Positions 54,089 through 63,688 are shown, counted from the stretch's first letter. The stretch is DNA of 64,000 nucleotides from Halomonas halocynthiae DSM 14573 (GCF_000425725.1 NZ_AUDZ01000013.1:62001-126000), one strand, 5' to 3'. Numbers and translations are program-made. The notes: generated by a model not told the origin, from the sequence alone.

Positions 54089-54847
54089 TTAGTTGAAAAC
54101 GAAGCCACCATTAATCGGAATCACCTGCCCGCTAACAAAGTTAGACCAATCAGATAACAAGTAGAGTACGGTGCCATCGATATCTTGAGGCTGCTGTTCA
54201 CGCTTCAACGCACGACCGTCTGCATAATGCGCGTAGCGAGTCTCTGGTACGTACTCCGTCGCTTCACAGTGAGTGAGTCCCGGCGCGATGACATTGACAC
54301 AAATATTGTGTTCGCCAAGCTCTCGAGCCATGGCACGACTCATCGAGATAACAGCCCCTTTGCTGGCCACATAAGCCATCAATTGAGGAGCTCCCCAAAG
54401 TGCGGTATCCGAAGCGACATTAACCACCTTGCCGTAATTAGCGCCGGCCATTAATGGCACAGCCGCTCGCGTCATCAGCCAAGGGCCACGCACGTTAATA
54501 GCCATGACGCGGTCCCAGAGGTCGATGTCATATTCCATCATCGATTTACCACCAACATTGGTGGCAAGGGCCGCATTATTGACCAGCCCATCCAAGCCGC
54601 CACCTTCGGCGATTTGAGACATGCCACTCTCGATAGATAAAGGACTGGCCTGATCAATCACCAATGATTCGACACTGGCGCCCTTTTGACGAAGACAGTC
54701 TGCCGTAGCGGCAAGCTCTTCTTCCCGAATATCACTGAGCACCAGCCGAGCACCTTGTGCCGCGGCGGCGTCGGCAATGCTGCGCCCCAAGCCGCGGGCA
54801 GCACCAGTAATCAGAATGCGTTTATCCGCGAGGCCGTGGCTACTCAT
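54089..54847 (-). CDS. Short-chain dehydrogenase (candidate diol dehydrogenase)
   Basis: 252 aa, classical SDR. The NAD site is TGAARGLG, NNAA follows, and the active-site Ser is in VNVASDTALWG. YVASKGA carries the catalytic Tyr and Lys, and INGGFVFN ends the chain. It is separated by 1 bp from the Rieske oxygenase gene, so it most likely rearomatises the cis-dihydrodiol to a catechol. Confidence 0.92.
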   Translation of the reverse strand: MSSHGLADKRILITGAARGLGRSIADAAAAQGARLVLSDIREEELAATADCLRQKGASVESLVIDQASPLSIESGMSQIAEGGGLDGLVNNAALATNVGGKSMMEYDIDLWDRVMAINVRGPWLMTRAAVPLMAGANYGKVVNVASDTALWGAPQLMAYVASKGAVISMSRAMARELGEHNICVNVIAPGLTHCEATEYVPETRYAHYADGRALKREQQPQDIDGTVLYLLSDWSNFVSGQVIPINGGFVFN

Positions 54848-54848
54848 T

Positions 54849-55877
54849 TCAGGCTACCTCCCCACGCTCAGCTAGTTGCTTCTTAGCCAGCTTAAGCATG
54901 ACGCGACGTAACCGCGACAGGCCCACGTCGTGTTGGTAAAGGTTTTCATGATGTCGTGCATCCGGTGCCATACTCTCGAGAATGACTCGGTCTTGCTCCA
55001 ATACATCCCAATGCAGCCCTTCCAGCTTAGTGCGATAGAAGAACCGCCATACTTGGCGCTGCCAACCCTCTACCTTGCGCACACGCCAGAAAAACACTCG
55101 GGTATGGTCTTTATCTTCAGGTACGGCCATGCCAACAATCCAAAATGGCCCACCAGGACCGAAACGTGCCTGATAAGGAATAGACAGTCGTAGCCACAAG
55201 GTACCGCTGTTACCAAACTCCACCCAGTCGAAGTTGACGCCGCTCTGGCCAGTTTTCTTGAAAATAAAGCCAGCCTCAGTAGGCTCCAGCACCATCTCTG
55301 CCTGACGATCCCCTTCCGCCATCGAGTGAGAATCCGAGTGCAAGTAGGTACCGTGCATCGGGTCCATGACGTTATCGATGGCGTACTGGTAGTTGCACTT
55401 CCACGTCGCCGTACACAAGAAGTTGCCGTAGGACGCTTCATCACTCAGCTGCTCAGGAAGCACCAACTCAGCTGGTTCTTCTCCATCCACCGTCGCGAAA
55501 TAAATAAAAACCGCGCCATGAGCCTCTTTTACTGGGTAGTGGCGAACACAGGCAGTCCCCACGATGGGATTATTTTCCATCGCCGGCACGTCACGAACGA
55601 CGCCACTTCCATCAACTTCCACACCGTGATACCAGCAAGCCAGTCGATCACCAAGATTCCACCCTTTGGAGAGGCGCGCACCACGGTGCGGGCAGCGATC
55701 TTCGACAGCATGGGCGACACCCTGGTGATCACGCCATAGCACGAGATTTTCACCCAGACGGGTGATGCCCAGAGGGTTGCTACCAAGCTCCCAGCTGGCA
55801 ATCACCGGATACCACAGTGAGCGCAGCCCTGCATCGAGATAGTCTTGAACAGCATCGGAGGAAGAAGAATTAGTCAT
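54849..55877 (-). CDS. Rieske ring-hydroxylating oxygenase, large subunit
   Basis: 342 aa. The Rieske centre is CPHRGARLS...ACWYHG (C-x-H, C-x2-H). The mononuclear iron site is DNVMDPMHGTYLH, with bridging Asp and two His, and the C-terminal acidic ligand lies in DRVILES. The short length and single-subunit style fit the phthalate/vanillate group, not the two-subunit biphenyl group. The substrate is probably an aromatic acid. Confidence 0.93.
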   Translation of the reverse strand: MTNSSSSDAVQDYLDAGLRSLWYPVIASWELGSNPLGITRLGENLVLWRDHQGVAHAVEDRCPHRGARLSKGWNLGDRLACWYHGVEVDGSGVVRDVPAMENNPIVGTACVRHYPVKEAHGAVFIYFATVDGEEPAELVLPEQLSDEASYGNFLCTATWKCNYQYAIDNVMDPMHGTYLHSDSHSMAEGDRQAEMVLEPTEAGFIFKKTGQSGVNFDWVEFGNSGTLWLRLSIPYQARFGPGGPFWIVGMAVPEDKDHTRVFFWRVRKVEGWQRQVWRFFYRTKLEGLHWDVLEQDRVILESMAPDARHHENLYQHDVGLSRLRRVMLKLAKKQLAERGEVA

Positions 55878-55919
55878 GACTCGGCCTCATTATTTGTTAG
55901 CGACAAGTGTGAAGGGACA

Positions 55920-56225
55920 TTAGTGACCCAACACCGCCATCTCTTTCAGGAAGGATTCCTCATTCCAAGGATTGCCTTGACGATCGAGACGATGACGCTC
56001 TTTCAGGCCTGCAATCACTTGCGGAAGCTCGGTGGCTCCCGACTCAAAAACCTCCTCTAACGCTGCAACCAGCTCCAGCTCAAAAGGTTCCGCAGCACGT
56101 TCACGTGTCTGCCAGACGCGGTTGTCGAATCCTCCGGGTTGCTCAATACGGCCTTTACCGGGCTCAGAGGAAGGAATAACACGTGCCCACGTTTTCAGCT
56201 GGGGATTCAAGTCAGAATCAGACAT
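55920..56225 (-). CDS. Small recombinase-like HTH protein
   Basis: 101 aa from ATG 56225 (an earlier ATG at 56234 overlaps the ferredoxin stop). FELELVAALEEVFESGATEL, PQVIAGLKERHRLDRQGNPW and ESFLKEMAVLGH resemble the short recombinase-type HTH domain annotated beside Rieske oxygenases. The role is unknown. It is placed between the ferredoxin and oxygenase genes, so a regulator or an oxygenase-associated subunit is possible. Confidence 0.72.
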   Translation of the reverse strand: MSDSDLNPQLKTWARVIPSSEPGKGRIEQPGGFDNRVWQTRERAAEPFELELVAALEEVFESGATELPQVIAGLKERHRLDRQGNPWNEESFLKEMAVLGH

Positions 56226-56230
56226 GGTTC

Positions 56231-56548
56231 TCACACCTCTTCTTTTATTTTGAGCTGTACTGCGTCATCGATAATCCGCACAGCATAGACATCCACGTCG
56301 CTCTCAGCAGGTGCACGGAGACACTTACCGGTCTTGATGTCGAAGACCGCTTCATGCAATGGACACTCTACCTGACCATCCTCGACAAACCCCTGAGACA
56401 ACAAGGCATAAGCATGTGGGCAAACATCGCCAAGGGCGTAGTATTCGCCATCCAGCAGATAGACACCCACCTCATTGCCATCAACCTTGGCTGAAAAAGG
56501 GAAATCTTCTTGTACTTGTTCGGTCTTGCAGACGGTAATCCAAGACAT
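56231..56548 (-). CDS. Rieske [2Fe-2S] ferredoxin
   Basis: 105 aa from ATG 56548, behind CGAGGAC. The cluster motif is CPHAYALLS...ECPLHEAVFD (C-x-H, C-x2-H). It has the size of BphA3/CarAc-type ferredoxins and carries electrons between the reductase (51729) and the oxygenase (54849). It is the first gene of the 21-kb minus-strand cluster. Confidence 0.92.
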   Translation of the reverse strand: MSWITVCKTEQVQEDFPFSAKVDGNEVGVYLLDGEYYALGDVCPHAYALLSQGFVEDGQVECPLHEAVFDIKTGKCLRAPAESDVDVYAVRIIDDAVQLKIKEEV

Positions 56549-56566
56549 AGGGATTGTCCTCGTCGT

Positions 56567-56580
56567 TTTCACATATGAAA
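56567..56580. promoter_or_regulatory. Candidate IclR operator before the oxygenase operon
   Basis: TTTCA-cata-TGAAA, 19 bp upstream of the ferredoxin start. IclR-family operators are often TTTCA/TGAAA-like. The longer string CACATATGAAAC recurs as CAAATATGAAAC at 42651-42662, before the monooxygenase gene. The rest of 56581-56880 is AT-rich with nothing else recognised. Confidence 0.45.
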
Positions 56581-56880
56581 CTTAGTTTTTAATATGATTA
56601 TATGGAGAAAGCCTAGCGCCAGATGAAGATTCTGTCAAACACTGCGTATAAAATATTATTTTTGTTTTAAATCAACCAGATATCAAACCATTGCAGGTAA
56701 TATTTTCTTTTATTAACAACTAGATATAACGAATATCTGTCAACTGCAGTGCTCGATAAGGGGTTCTCAAAGAGAAGCGGCTATCTAGCCACTCGCATAG
56801 GACGAGCCAGCAATATCAACAAGACACAACATCAAAAGAGCGCGAAGCATGAGGCGGCGCCTCGTTCGAATACACCCAAC

Positions 56881-57462
56881 TCAGGCCGAAAGAGCCTTTT
56901 CCACGAGCCTTCTCGATTCCTCTGTCATGGGCAGCTCCAACGCTAAGCGATGCGCTGCTGGCGACATTTTCTGCCAAGTTTTACGCACAATGCGTATCAA
57001 GTGCTCATGCGCTATCTGTTTTGAAAAGTCACTGAAGTAGTTTTCTAAAAAGACCAGACAAGCGCAGTCTTCCACTGCTTGCGCGCCAGCATCGTGCCCC
57101 AGTCCTTGCTTGCGGATCATTTTTGCCACCTGCTCTGCCTGATCAGCGCTATAGCCCGCCTGTCGCATCAGTTGTGCGGTAGTTTCCCCTGCCCGCAGTC
57201 CTTGATCTCGACGCCACGTCAAATATCCCACTCGCCCTTGCGGATAGTCGCTACGTGGCAGCTGCCAGCGCTGCAAATGCTGGCCACGCACGGCTAGGCA
57301 GGTCAGCTCATCCGGAGATGTTTCCAGTTGGTCTAGCCAAGCACTCATACGGTTGGCGTGCCATAGCTCTTGTGGCACGTGTTTACCGCCAACCTCAATT
57401 TGGCGCGGGTCTTGTGCATGCAACCTGTCTAGCGCATCAAATACTTGCTCATAGGCACTCAT
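56881..57462 (-). CDS. DUF4202-domain protein
   Basis: 193 aa from ATG 57462 (CAGGAGTG before it). Matches to DUF4202 as I recall it: ANRMSAWLDQLETSPDELTC, RGQHLQRWQLPRSDYPQGRV, GYLTWRR, EDCACLVFLENYFSDF and IVRKTWQKMSPAAH. The spaced His/Asp residues suggest an HD-like metal enzyme, but the activity is unknown. It is divergent from the aminoethylphosphonate operon, so it may share the PhoB-type control. Confidence 0.85.
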   Translation of the reverse strand: MSAYEQVFDALDRLHAQDPRQIEVGGKHVPQELWHANRMSAWLDQLETSPDELTCLAVRGQHLQRWQLPRSDYPQGRVGYLTWRRDQGLRAGETTAQLMRQAGYSADQAEQVAKMIRKQGLGHDAGAQAVEDCACLVFLENYFSDFSKQIAHEHLIRIVRKTWQKMSPAAHRLALELPMTEESRRLVEKALSA

Positions 57463-57586
57463 GAAACACTCCTGTTGTAAAAAAACCATTAAGCACCCCA
57501 CGGTTTAGCCACTTAGTCGTTAGGGCACCTTTAGGCTAACGGCTTGATGTCAATTGCTTTTAGGCGCTCACCAAACATTCAACTAA

Positions 57587-57604
57587 CTGTCACCGCTTTG
57601 TCAT
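57587..57604 (+). promoter_or_regulatory. PhoB-box-like site of the aminoethylphosphonate operon
   Basis: CTGTCAC-cgct-TTGTCAT fits the Pho box CTGTCAT-N4-CTGTCAT with two changes. It lies 64 bp before the binding-protein start, a good position for an activator. Its second half is identical to that of the site at 27658. Confidence 0.62.
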
Positions 57605-57667
57605 CTAAGGAAGGCACACTCTCGGCCTATAAAAACTGGCTCTTCCCTACTGACTTCGGAGAACTAC

Positions 57668-58699
57668 ATGTCCCTGCTCACTCGCGCTTTGCTAAGCAGT
57701 GCTGTTGCCCTAGCCTTTAGCTCTAGTGCTATCGCTGCCACCGAGCTGACTGTTTATACCGCCATCGAGTCCGACGATCTCCAAAAGTACGCCGAGCGCT
57801 TTAACGAAGCCTACCCTGATATCGAAATCAATTGGGTACGTGATTCCACTGGCGTGATCACGGCTCGCTTACTGGCTGAGAAGGATAACCCTCAAGCCGA
57901 TGTTGTATGGGGCTTGGCTGCCACCAGCCTGCTGGTTTTAGAAAAGGAAGGCATGCTTTCGCGCTATGCCCCAAAAGGGGTTGAGGCACTGGACCCTAAG
58001 TTTGTCGATCCGGCATCACGTGATGGCCAGGACCCCGCTTGGGTGGGCACTGATGCCTGGGTAGCGTCAATTTGCTACAACACCATTGAGGGTGAGCGCC
58101 AGGGCTTGTCCATACCTACCTCGTGGGAAGACCTCACTCGCCCAGAGTTCAAGGGGCACGTCATTATGCCAAACCCCAACTCCTCAGGAACGGGCTACCT
58201 AGATGTGGCTAGCTGGATGCAACTGTGGGGAGAAGACGAAGCCTGGGGCTACATGGATCGCCTACACGACAATATCGCGCGTTACACACACTCCGGCTCA
58301 GCTCCATGCAACCTAGCGGCTTCGGGTGAGGCGGTCGCAGGCGTTTCCTTTGCTTTCCGTGGCGCTCGCCTTAAATCGCAAGGTGCGCCCATCGAAATAG
58401 TTTTCCCGGAAGATGGTGTGGGCTGGGATATGGAAGCAGCAGCCATCATTAAGGGAGGCGAAAACCGTGAGGCGGCTGAGACCTTGATGGACTGGGCGGT
58501 CTCTCGTGAAGCCAACGAGCTATACAACGAAGGCTATGCCGTCGTCGCTTACCCTGGCGTCGCTCAGCCTATTGAAAACTATCCGGCCAATATCACCGAA
58601 CTCATGATTGATGCTGACTTTTCCTGGGCAGCCAACAATCGCGAGCGCCTGCTTGAAGAGTGGCAGCGTCGTTACGACGGAAAATCCGACAGCCAGTAA
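57668..58699 (+). CDS. 2-aminoethylphosphonate ABC transporter binding protein
   Basis: 343 aa. The signal peptide ends AIAA. The mature chain begins ELTVYTAIESDDLQKYAERF, a Fbp-like periplasmic binding fold, with WVRDSTGVITARLLAEKDNP and PNPNSSGTGYLDVASWMQLW. The assignment to the AEP (PhnS2/AepX type) group rests on these stretches and on phnW and phnX downstream. It is preceded by a PhoB-like box and followed by a strong hairpin. Confidence 0.9.
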   Translation: MSLLTRALLSSAVALAFSSSAIAATELTVYTAIESDDLQKYAERFNEAYPDIEINWVRDSTGVITARLLAEKDNPQADVVWGLAATSLLVLEKEGMLSRYAPKGVEALDPKFVDPASRDGQDPAWVGTDAWVASICYNTIEGERQGLSIPTSWEDLTRPEFKGHVIMPNPNSSGTGYLDVASWMQLWGEDEAWGYMDRLHDNIARYTHSGSAPCNLAASGEAVAGVSFAFRGARLKSQGAPIEIVFPEDGVGWDMEAAAIIKGGENREAAETLMDWAVSREANELYNEGYAVVAYPGVAQPIENYPANITELMIDADFSWAANNRERLLEEWQRRYDGKSDSQ

Positions 58700-58724
58700 G
58701 TATTCCCGCTATTCGCCGTCACTG

Positions 58725-58745
58725 CCTCAGCGCGAAGCGCTGGGG
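58725..58745 (+). terminator. Hairpin after the binding-protein gene
   Basis: CCTCAGCGC-gaa-GCGCTGGGG, a 9-bp stem with one wobble. Such hairpins after binding-protein genes raise their mRNA level over the membrane components. Confidence 0.6.
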
Positions 58746-58760
58746 CGTAGGAGTATTTGT

Positions 58761-59888
58761 ATGTCCATACTGACCCACCCTCTGCACTTAGATACTCATG
58801 CCAAAGCGCATTCACTTTCCGCAGATAATCACCTTGAAATTCATCACCTAACCAAGCAGTTCGGCGCTTTCACCGCGTTACAAAAAATTGACTTGTCTAT
58901 ACGAGAAGGGGAATTTGTCTGCTTTTTGGGGCCCTCTGGCTGCGGTAAGACCACGCTGCTACGGGCCATTGCAGGTTTAGCGCCCCAAAGCAGCGGCCGC
59001 ATCATTCAGCGGGGCCAGGATATCTCTCGCTTGCCGCCACAGTCACGGGACTTTGGCATTGTCTTTCAGTCCTATGCGCTTTTTCCCAACCTAACGGTAT
59101 TCGATAATATCGCTTACGGCCTGCGTAATCGTCGTGACGACCGTCATGGGATGCGCAATCGTGTCAGCGAGCTACTGGCCCTCGTTGACTTGGCGGGTAG
59201 CGAAGCCAAATATCCCGCAGCACTTTCTGGCGGCCAGCAACAGCGTGTTGCCTTGGCCCGTGCGCTGGCAACTGAGCCTGGCTTACTGCTGCTGGACGAA
59301 CCCCTGTCTGCCCTAGATGCCCGCGTTCGCGTTCATCTACGCAGCCAAATTAAAGCGCTACAGGCTCGCCTTGGCGTTACAACCATTATGGTGACCCACG
59401 ACCAAGAAGAAGCGCTGTCTATGGCCGATCGTATCGTGGTGATGAACCACGGCGTCATTGAGCAAATTGGGACGCCAGCAGAGATCTACCGCCAGCCCGC
59501 CAGTGCTTTTGTCGCCGAGTTCATTGGCAGCATGAACTTTATCGACGTACACCCTGAAGGTAGTCACGCCTTGCGTTTGGGCCAGCGCCTTCTAACATGC
59601 CCGAACCATGATTACGCTGATGATTACCAGGCTCGGCTCGCCATTCGGCCCGAGTCTATCCAGCTCTGCGCCAAAAAAGATGGCCTTGCTGTGCTTGTCG
59701 AGCATATCGAGTTTCTCGGCGCCTTCTTACGCGTCACCTTAAGCCTAGAGGATACTCAGCAACGCTTAACCGCCGATGTTGCGCTGCGCGATGCCGAAAC
59801 GCTAGGGCTGGTACCCGGTGCCATTTTAGGTGCTCAGCTGCCTACTGACGCTTTGCGCCTCTATCCGAGCCAGGAGGCGCGGGTATGA
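58761..59888 (+). CDS. 2-aminoethylphosphonate ABC transporter ATPase
   Basis: 375 aa from ATG 58761 (TAGGAG before it). Walker A is GPSGCGKTT, the Q-loop is VFQSYALFPNL, the signature is LSGGQQQRVALARALA, Walker B is LLLLDEPLSAL and the switch is VTHDQEEA. The C-terminal TOBE-like domain has LAIRPESIQL. It is PhnT2/PotA-like, and it overlaps the permease gene by ATGA. Confidence 0.93.
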   Translation: MSILTHPLHLDTHAKAHSLSADNHLEIHHLTKQFGAFTALQKIDLSIREGEFVCFLGPSGCGKTTLLRAIAGLAPQSSGRIIQRGQDISRLPPQSRDFGIVFQSYALFPNLTVFDNIAYGLRNRRDDRHGMRNRVSELLALVDLAGSEAKYPAALSGGQQQRVALARALATEPGLLLLDEPLSALDARVRVHLRSQIKALQARLGVTTIMVTHDQEEALSMADRIVVMNHGVIEQIGTPAEIYRQPASAFVAEFIGSMNFIDVHPEGSHALRLGQRLLTCPNHDYADDYQARLAIRPESIQLCAKKDGLAVLVEHIEFLGAFLRVTLSLEDTQQRLTADVALRDAETLGLVPGAILGAQLPTDALRLYPSQEARV

Positions 59889-61594
59889 TAGCGCGTCTCT
59901 CTGCCTTCGGATCGCAGCACTTTTCCAGCGAAACGCTGTTAAGGCTAATAGCGCTTCTGGCGGCACTCGGCTTACTGGTCATCGGACTGCTGTTTCCGCT
60001 ATTCAGCATGTTGATAAAGAGCCTACAGGATCGCAGCGGTGACTTTGTTGGCTTGGCCAATTTTGCCAAATATATTCATACGCCAGCCCTGGTTGGCTCT
60101 ATCGCCAACTCGCTATTTGTCGCGTTAACCAGCACAGCTATTGTTGTTGGGTTAGCGTTCCTGTGTGCTTATGGCATTACCCGCACTTGCATGTCTGGTA
60201 AGCGCGTCTTTCGCATGATCTCGCTGCTACCCATTTTGGCACCGTCGCTACTGCCTGCCATCAGCCTGGTTTACCTGTTTGGTAATCAGGGCTGGTTTCG
60301 TGGTGTGTTAATGGACGAAAGCATTTACGGGCCTATTGGCATCATTATAGGTATGTGCTTTTGGATATTTCCCCATGCACTAATGATTCTGACTACCGCA
60401 CTTTCTAATAGTGATGCGCGCCTCTATGAAGCGGCTGAGGCGCTAGGCACGCCGAAGTGGCGCAGTTTTCTGACCATTACATTGCCTGGCGCGCGTTATG
60501 GGCTGATCTCTTGTGCTTTTGTGGTGTTCACACTGGCTATTACTGACTTCGGTGTTCCCAAAATCATTGGTGGCCAATTCAGCGTACTGGCCACTGATAT
60601 CTATAGCCAGGTTGTTGGGCAACAGAATTTCCAAATGGGAGCGGTGGTCAGCGTGATTTTGCTGTTGCCAGCCCTCGCCTCCTTCGTCGTGGACCGCTGG
60701 ATTCAACGTCGTCAGGTAGCGCAGCTTTCCGCGCGTGCAGTGCCTTGGCAGCCAACACCCAGCCCATTACGAGACCGGTGCTTCACCTTTATTTGTTACA
60801 CCATTGGCGCCGCAATTCTGCTGATCATCGGCACCGCCATCTATGCATCCTTGGTGCAGTTCTGGCCTTATAACCTTTCTCTGACATTTAAACATTACAC
60901 CTTTGAAGCATTAGCTGGAGGCGGCTGGGCAGCTTGGTTTAATTCCTTAACGCTGGCTTTTTCTGTGGCCTTAATTGGCACACTGGTTATCTTCTTCAAT
61001 GCTTGGCTAATCGAAAAAAGTGAGGGATATCGCAGCCTGCGCCAAGGACTTCATTTCTTGGCTATGTTGCCCATGGCGGTACCGGGAATGGTGCTCGGTT
61101 TGGCTTATATCTTCTTTTTTAACCAGGCCGATAACCCCTTGAACTGGATCTACGGCACGATGGCTATTCTGGTTCTCAACACCCTGGTACATTTTTACAC
61201 TGTTTGCCACCTCACATCAGTGACTGCCTTAAAGCAACTCGACCCCGAGTTTGAAGCAGCTGGTGCGTCGCTAAAAGTGCCGTTCTGGACCACTTTCCGC
61301 CGAGTAACGTTACCCGTCTCGCTCCCTGCCGTGCTGGATATTTCGGTGTACCTCTTCGTCAATACAATGACCACTGTCTCGGCAGTCGTCTTCCTTTATA
61401 ACAGCGATACTCGCCTTGCCTCTGTCGCCGTTATGCACCTGGATGAAGCCGGCTACTTTGCCAGCGCTGCAGCAATGGCCGTGCTGATATTTTTTACCTC
61501 ATTAGCGGTAAAAATTGCCCATGCTGCCCTAACGCGACTGCTGTTGACTCGCGCACAGAGTTGGCGACAGACCAGCCAAACCAGTACCGCCTAG
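59885..61594 (+). CDS. 2-aminoethylphosphonate ABC transporter permease (fused)
   Basis: 569 aa with about 12 membrane helices and two permease units in one chain (FbpB-like). The two EAA loops are YEAAEALGTPKWRSFLTITL (about 179-198) and FEAAGASLKVPFWTTFRRVT. One protein therefore replaces a permease pair, as in the PhnU2/AepW type. It ends 83 bp before phnW. Confidence 0.92.
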   Translation: MIARLSAFGSQHFSSETLLRLIALLAALGLLVIGLLFPLFSMLIKSLQDRSGDFVGLANFAKYIHTPALVGSIANSLFVALTSTAIVVGLAFLCAYGITRTCMSGKRVFRMISLLPILAPSLLPAISLVYLFGNQGWFRGVLMDESIYGPIGIIIGMCFWIFPHALMILTTALSNSDARLYEAAEALGTPKWRSFLTITLPGARYGLISCAFVVFTLAITDFGVPKIIGGQFSVLATDIYSQVVGQQNFQMGAVVSVILLLPALASFVVDRWIQRRQVAQLSARAVPWQPTPSPLRDRCFTFICYTIGAAILLIIGTAIYASLVQFWPYNLSLTFKHYTFEALAGGGWAAWFNSLTLAFSVALIGTLVIFFNAWLIEKSEGYRSLRQGLHFLAMLPMAVPGMVLGLAYIFFFNQADNPLNWIYGTMAILVLNTLVHFYTVCHLTSVTALKQLDPEFEAAGASLKVPFWTTFRRVTLPVSLPAVLDISVYLFVNTMTTVSAVVFLYNSDTRLASVAVMHLDEAGYFASAAAMAVLIFFTSLAVKIAHAALTRLLLTRAQSWRQTSQTSTA

Positions 61595-61677
61595 CGGTAC
61601 CGTTTTCATGACTTTTTTCGTGTTTCATACAAATATTTTGTGTCCCTAATAACTGATGTAACCCAACGAGCTAACCA

Positions 61678-62799
61678 ATGACCGACCCGTATCTATTAAC
61701 GCCAGGACCGCTAACAACCAGCACTACTGTTAAAGCTGCCATGCAGCAAGACTGGGGTTCTTGGGATAACGACTTCAATGCCATGACCGCCGATATTTGT
61801 CGCCGCCTGCTCGACTATGCCAACGCTCAAACCAGTCATGCTTGTGTGCCCATTCAGGGTAGCGGTACGTTCGCCGTAGAAGCGGCACTGGGTACGCTCA
61901 TTGCTCCACAACGCAGCACCTTAGTGCTGATTAATGGAGCCTACGGCAAGCGCTTAGCCAGTTTGCTTGATCGTATCGGCCGCCCCTATGAAGTTATCGA
62001 CACTGGCGATACAGCGCCTCCTGACCCTCAGCTCGTCGCTCAGCGATTACGAGATAACCCAACCATAGGCTATGTTGCGGTAATTCACTGCGAAACCAGC
62101 TCTGGTATTCTCAACCCTATCGACGCCATTGCTGACGTAGTTGCCGCCGAAGGGCGCGAATTAATTATCGACTCCATGAGCGCCTTTGGTGCCATCCCAG
62201 TAGATGCTCAACAAACTCCTTTTTTGGCGTTGGTTTCTTCCGCTAATAAGTGTTTTGAAGGAGTACCAGGGTTTGGTTTTATTCTTGCTCGACGTGATGC
62301 TCTGGAAGCGAGTGCAGGCCGCTGCCACTCACTCGCTTTAGACCTGCACGACCAGTGGCATTACATGCAAAAGACCGGACAGTGGCGCTACACCCCACCT
62401 ACCCATGTCGTCGCTGCTTTTCTTCAGGCATTGCAGGAGCATGCCAACGAAGGTGGCGTTGCTGGGCGTTTAGCGCGTTATCGCGCGAATGCTGACACCC
62501 TCATCGCAGGAATGCGGCAGCGCGGTTTCAACACACTGTTAGACGACCGCTGGCTATCGCCCATCATCACGACGTTTCTCAGCCCGACTCACCCAGCCTT
62601 TGACTTCTCACGCTTCTATGCCGAGCTAAAAGAACTAGGGTTCATTATTTATCCCGGCAAGCTCACCGAAGTAGAAAGTTTCCGTATTGGCAATATCGGC
62701 CACCTCGATACCAGCGTGATTGAGCAACTCTTGCTCGCCGTAGATACCGCCTTAGCCAACCTCGGTGTGGATAACTGTCAGCCGGCGATTGCCTCCTAA
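61678..62799 (+). CDS. phnW: 2-aminoethylphosphonate:pyruvate aminotransferase
   Basis: 373 aa, class V PLP enzyme. [20 protein letters not shown] and DWGSWDNDF are the PhnW start. [12 protein letters not shown] holds the PLP-pyridine Asp, and the Schiff-base Lys is in [15 protein letters not shown]. It converts AEP and pyruvate to phosphonoacetaldehyde and alanine. It is directly upstream of phnX. Confidence 0.96.
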   Translation: MTDPYLLTPGPLTTSTTVKAAMQQDWGSWDNDFNAMTADICRRLLDYANAQTSHACVPIQGSGTFAVEAALGTLIAPQRSTLVLINGAYGKRLASLLDRIGRPYEVIDTGDTAPPDPQLVAQRLRDNPTIGYVAVIHCETSSGILNPIDAIADVVAAEGRELIIDSMSAFGAIPVDAQQTPFLALVSSANKCFEGVPGFGFILARRDALEASAGRCHSLALDLHDQWHYMQKTGQWRYTPPTHVVAAFLQALQEHANEGGVAGRLARYRANADTLIAGMRQRGFNTLLDDRWLSPIITTFLSPTHPAFDFSRFYAELKELGFIIYPGKLTEVESFRIGNIGHLDTSVIEQLLLAVDTALANLGVDNCQPAIAS

Positions 62800-62816
62800 A
62801 CAACAGGAAACATCAT

Positions 62817-63635
62817 ATGCAATACCAATACCCCGAACGTTTACAGTGCGCCATCCTCGACTGGGCCGGCACTGTTGTCGATTTTGGCTCCTTTGCTCCC
62901 ACGCAAATTTTCGTTGAAGCCTTTGCAGAACTAGGTGTTGAACTCAGCCTAGAGGAAGCTCGTGGCCCCATGGGCATGGGAAAGTGGGATCATATTCGAA
63001 CTCTTTGCGATAACCCCGCTATTGCCGCACGGTTTAAGCAAGCGGTTGGGCATATGCCTAGCGACGCTGATGTTACAGCGCTTTACGAACGTTTCATGCC
63101 CTTGCAAATTGCTAAAATCGGCGAGCACTCGGCGCTGATTCCTGGGGCACTAGAAGCCATCGCAACGCTTCGCGAGCAAGGGCTGAAAATTGGCTCTTGT
63201 TCTGGCTATCCCGCTATCGTCATGGAGCAAGTAATCGCTCGGGCCAAAGATAACGGCTACGAGGCAGATCACGTAGTCGCCACCGACGAGGTGCCCAATG
63301 GCCGCCCTCACCCAGCCCAGGCATTAGCTAATGTCATCGCGCTGGGCGTGAGCGACGTGGCCGCTTGCGTAAAGGTTGATGATACCGCACCAGGTATTCT
63401 TGAAGGGCGCAGCGCGGGCATGTGGACTGTCGCGCTGACCTGTTCAGGCAATGCCCTGGGGCTTAGCCATAACGAATACACCAACATGGCGCCAAACTTA
63501 CTGGCGGAACAACGTGCTCGTATCGAGGCACAATTCGCCCCCGCCCAACCACACTTTATGATCGACACCATTGCCGACTTACCCGCTGTAGTGGCTGAGA
63601 TTAACGCCCGTCTTGCCCGTGGCGAACGGCCTTAA
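62817..63635 (+). CDS. phnX: Phosphonoacetaldehyde hydrolase
   Basis: 272 aa, HAD superfamily. The nucleophile is in [17 protein letters not shown], the Schiff-base Lys special to PhnX is in [12 protein letters not shown], and [12 protein letters not shown] carries the metal Asp pair. It cleaves the C-P bond to acetaldehyde and phosphate. It lies 17 bp after phnW. Confidence 0.96.
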   Translation: MQYQYPERLQCAILDWAGTVVDFGSFAPTQIFVEAFAELGVELSLEEARGPMGMGKWDHIRTLCDNPAIAARFKQAVGHMPSDADVTALYERFMPLQIAKIGEHSALIPGALEAIATLREQGLKIGSCSGYPAIVMEQVIARAKDNGYEADHVVATDEVPNGRPHPAQALANVIALGVSDVAACVKVDDTAPGILEGRSAGMWTVALTCSGNALGLSHNEYTNMAPNLLAEQRARIEAQFAPAQPHFMIDTIADLPAVVAEINARLARGERP

Positions 63636-63668
63636 CTCAGCTCCCGCCCTACCGCTATCGCCCTGCCT

Positions 63669-63688
63669 CCCCGAGGCTTACCTCGGGG
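63669..63688 (+). terminator. Hairpin between phnX and the FAD gene
   Basis: CCCCGAGG-ctta-CCTCGGGG, an 8-bp perfect stem followed by AAGTTTTC. The T run is short, so read-through into the next gene is likely. Confidence 0.65.
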
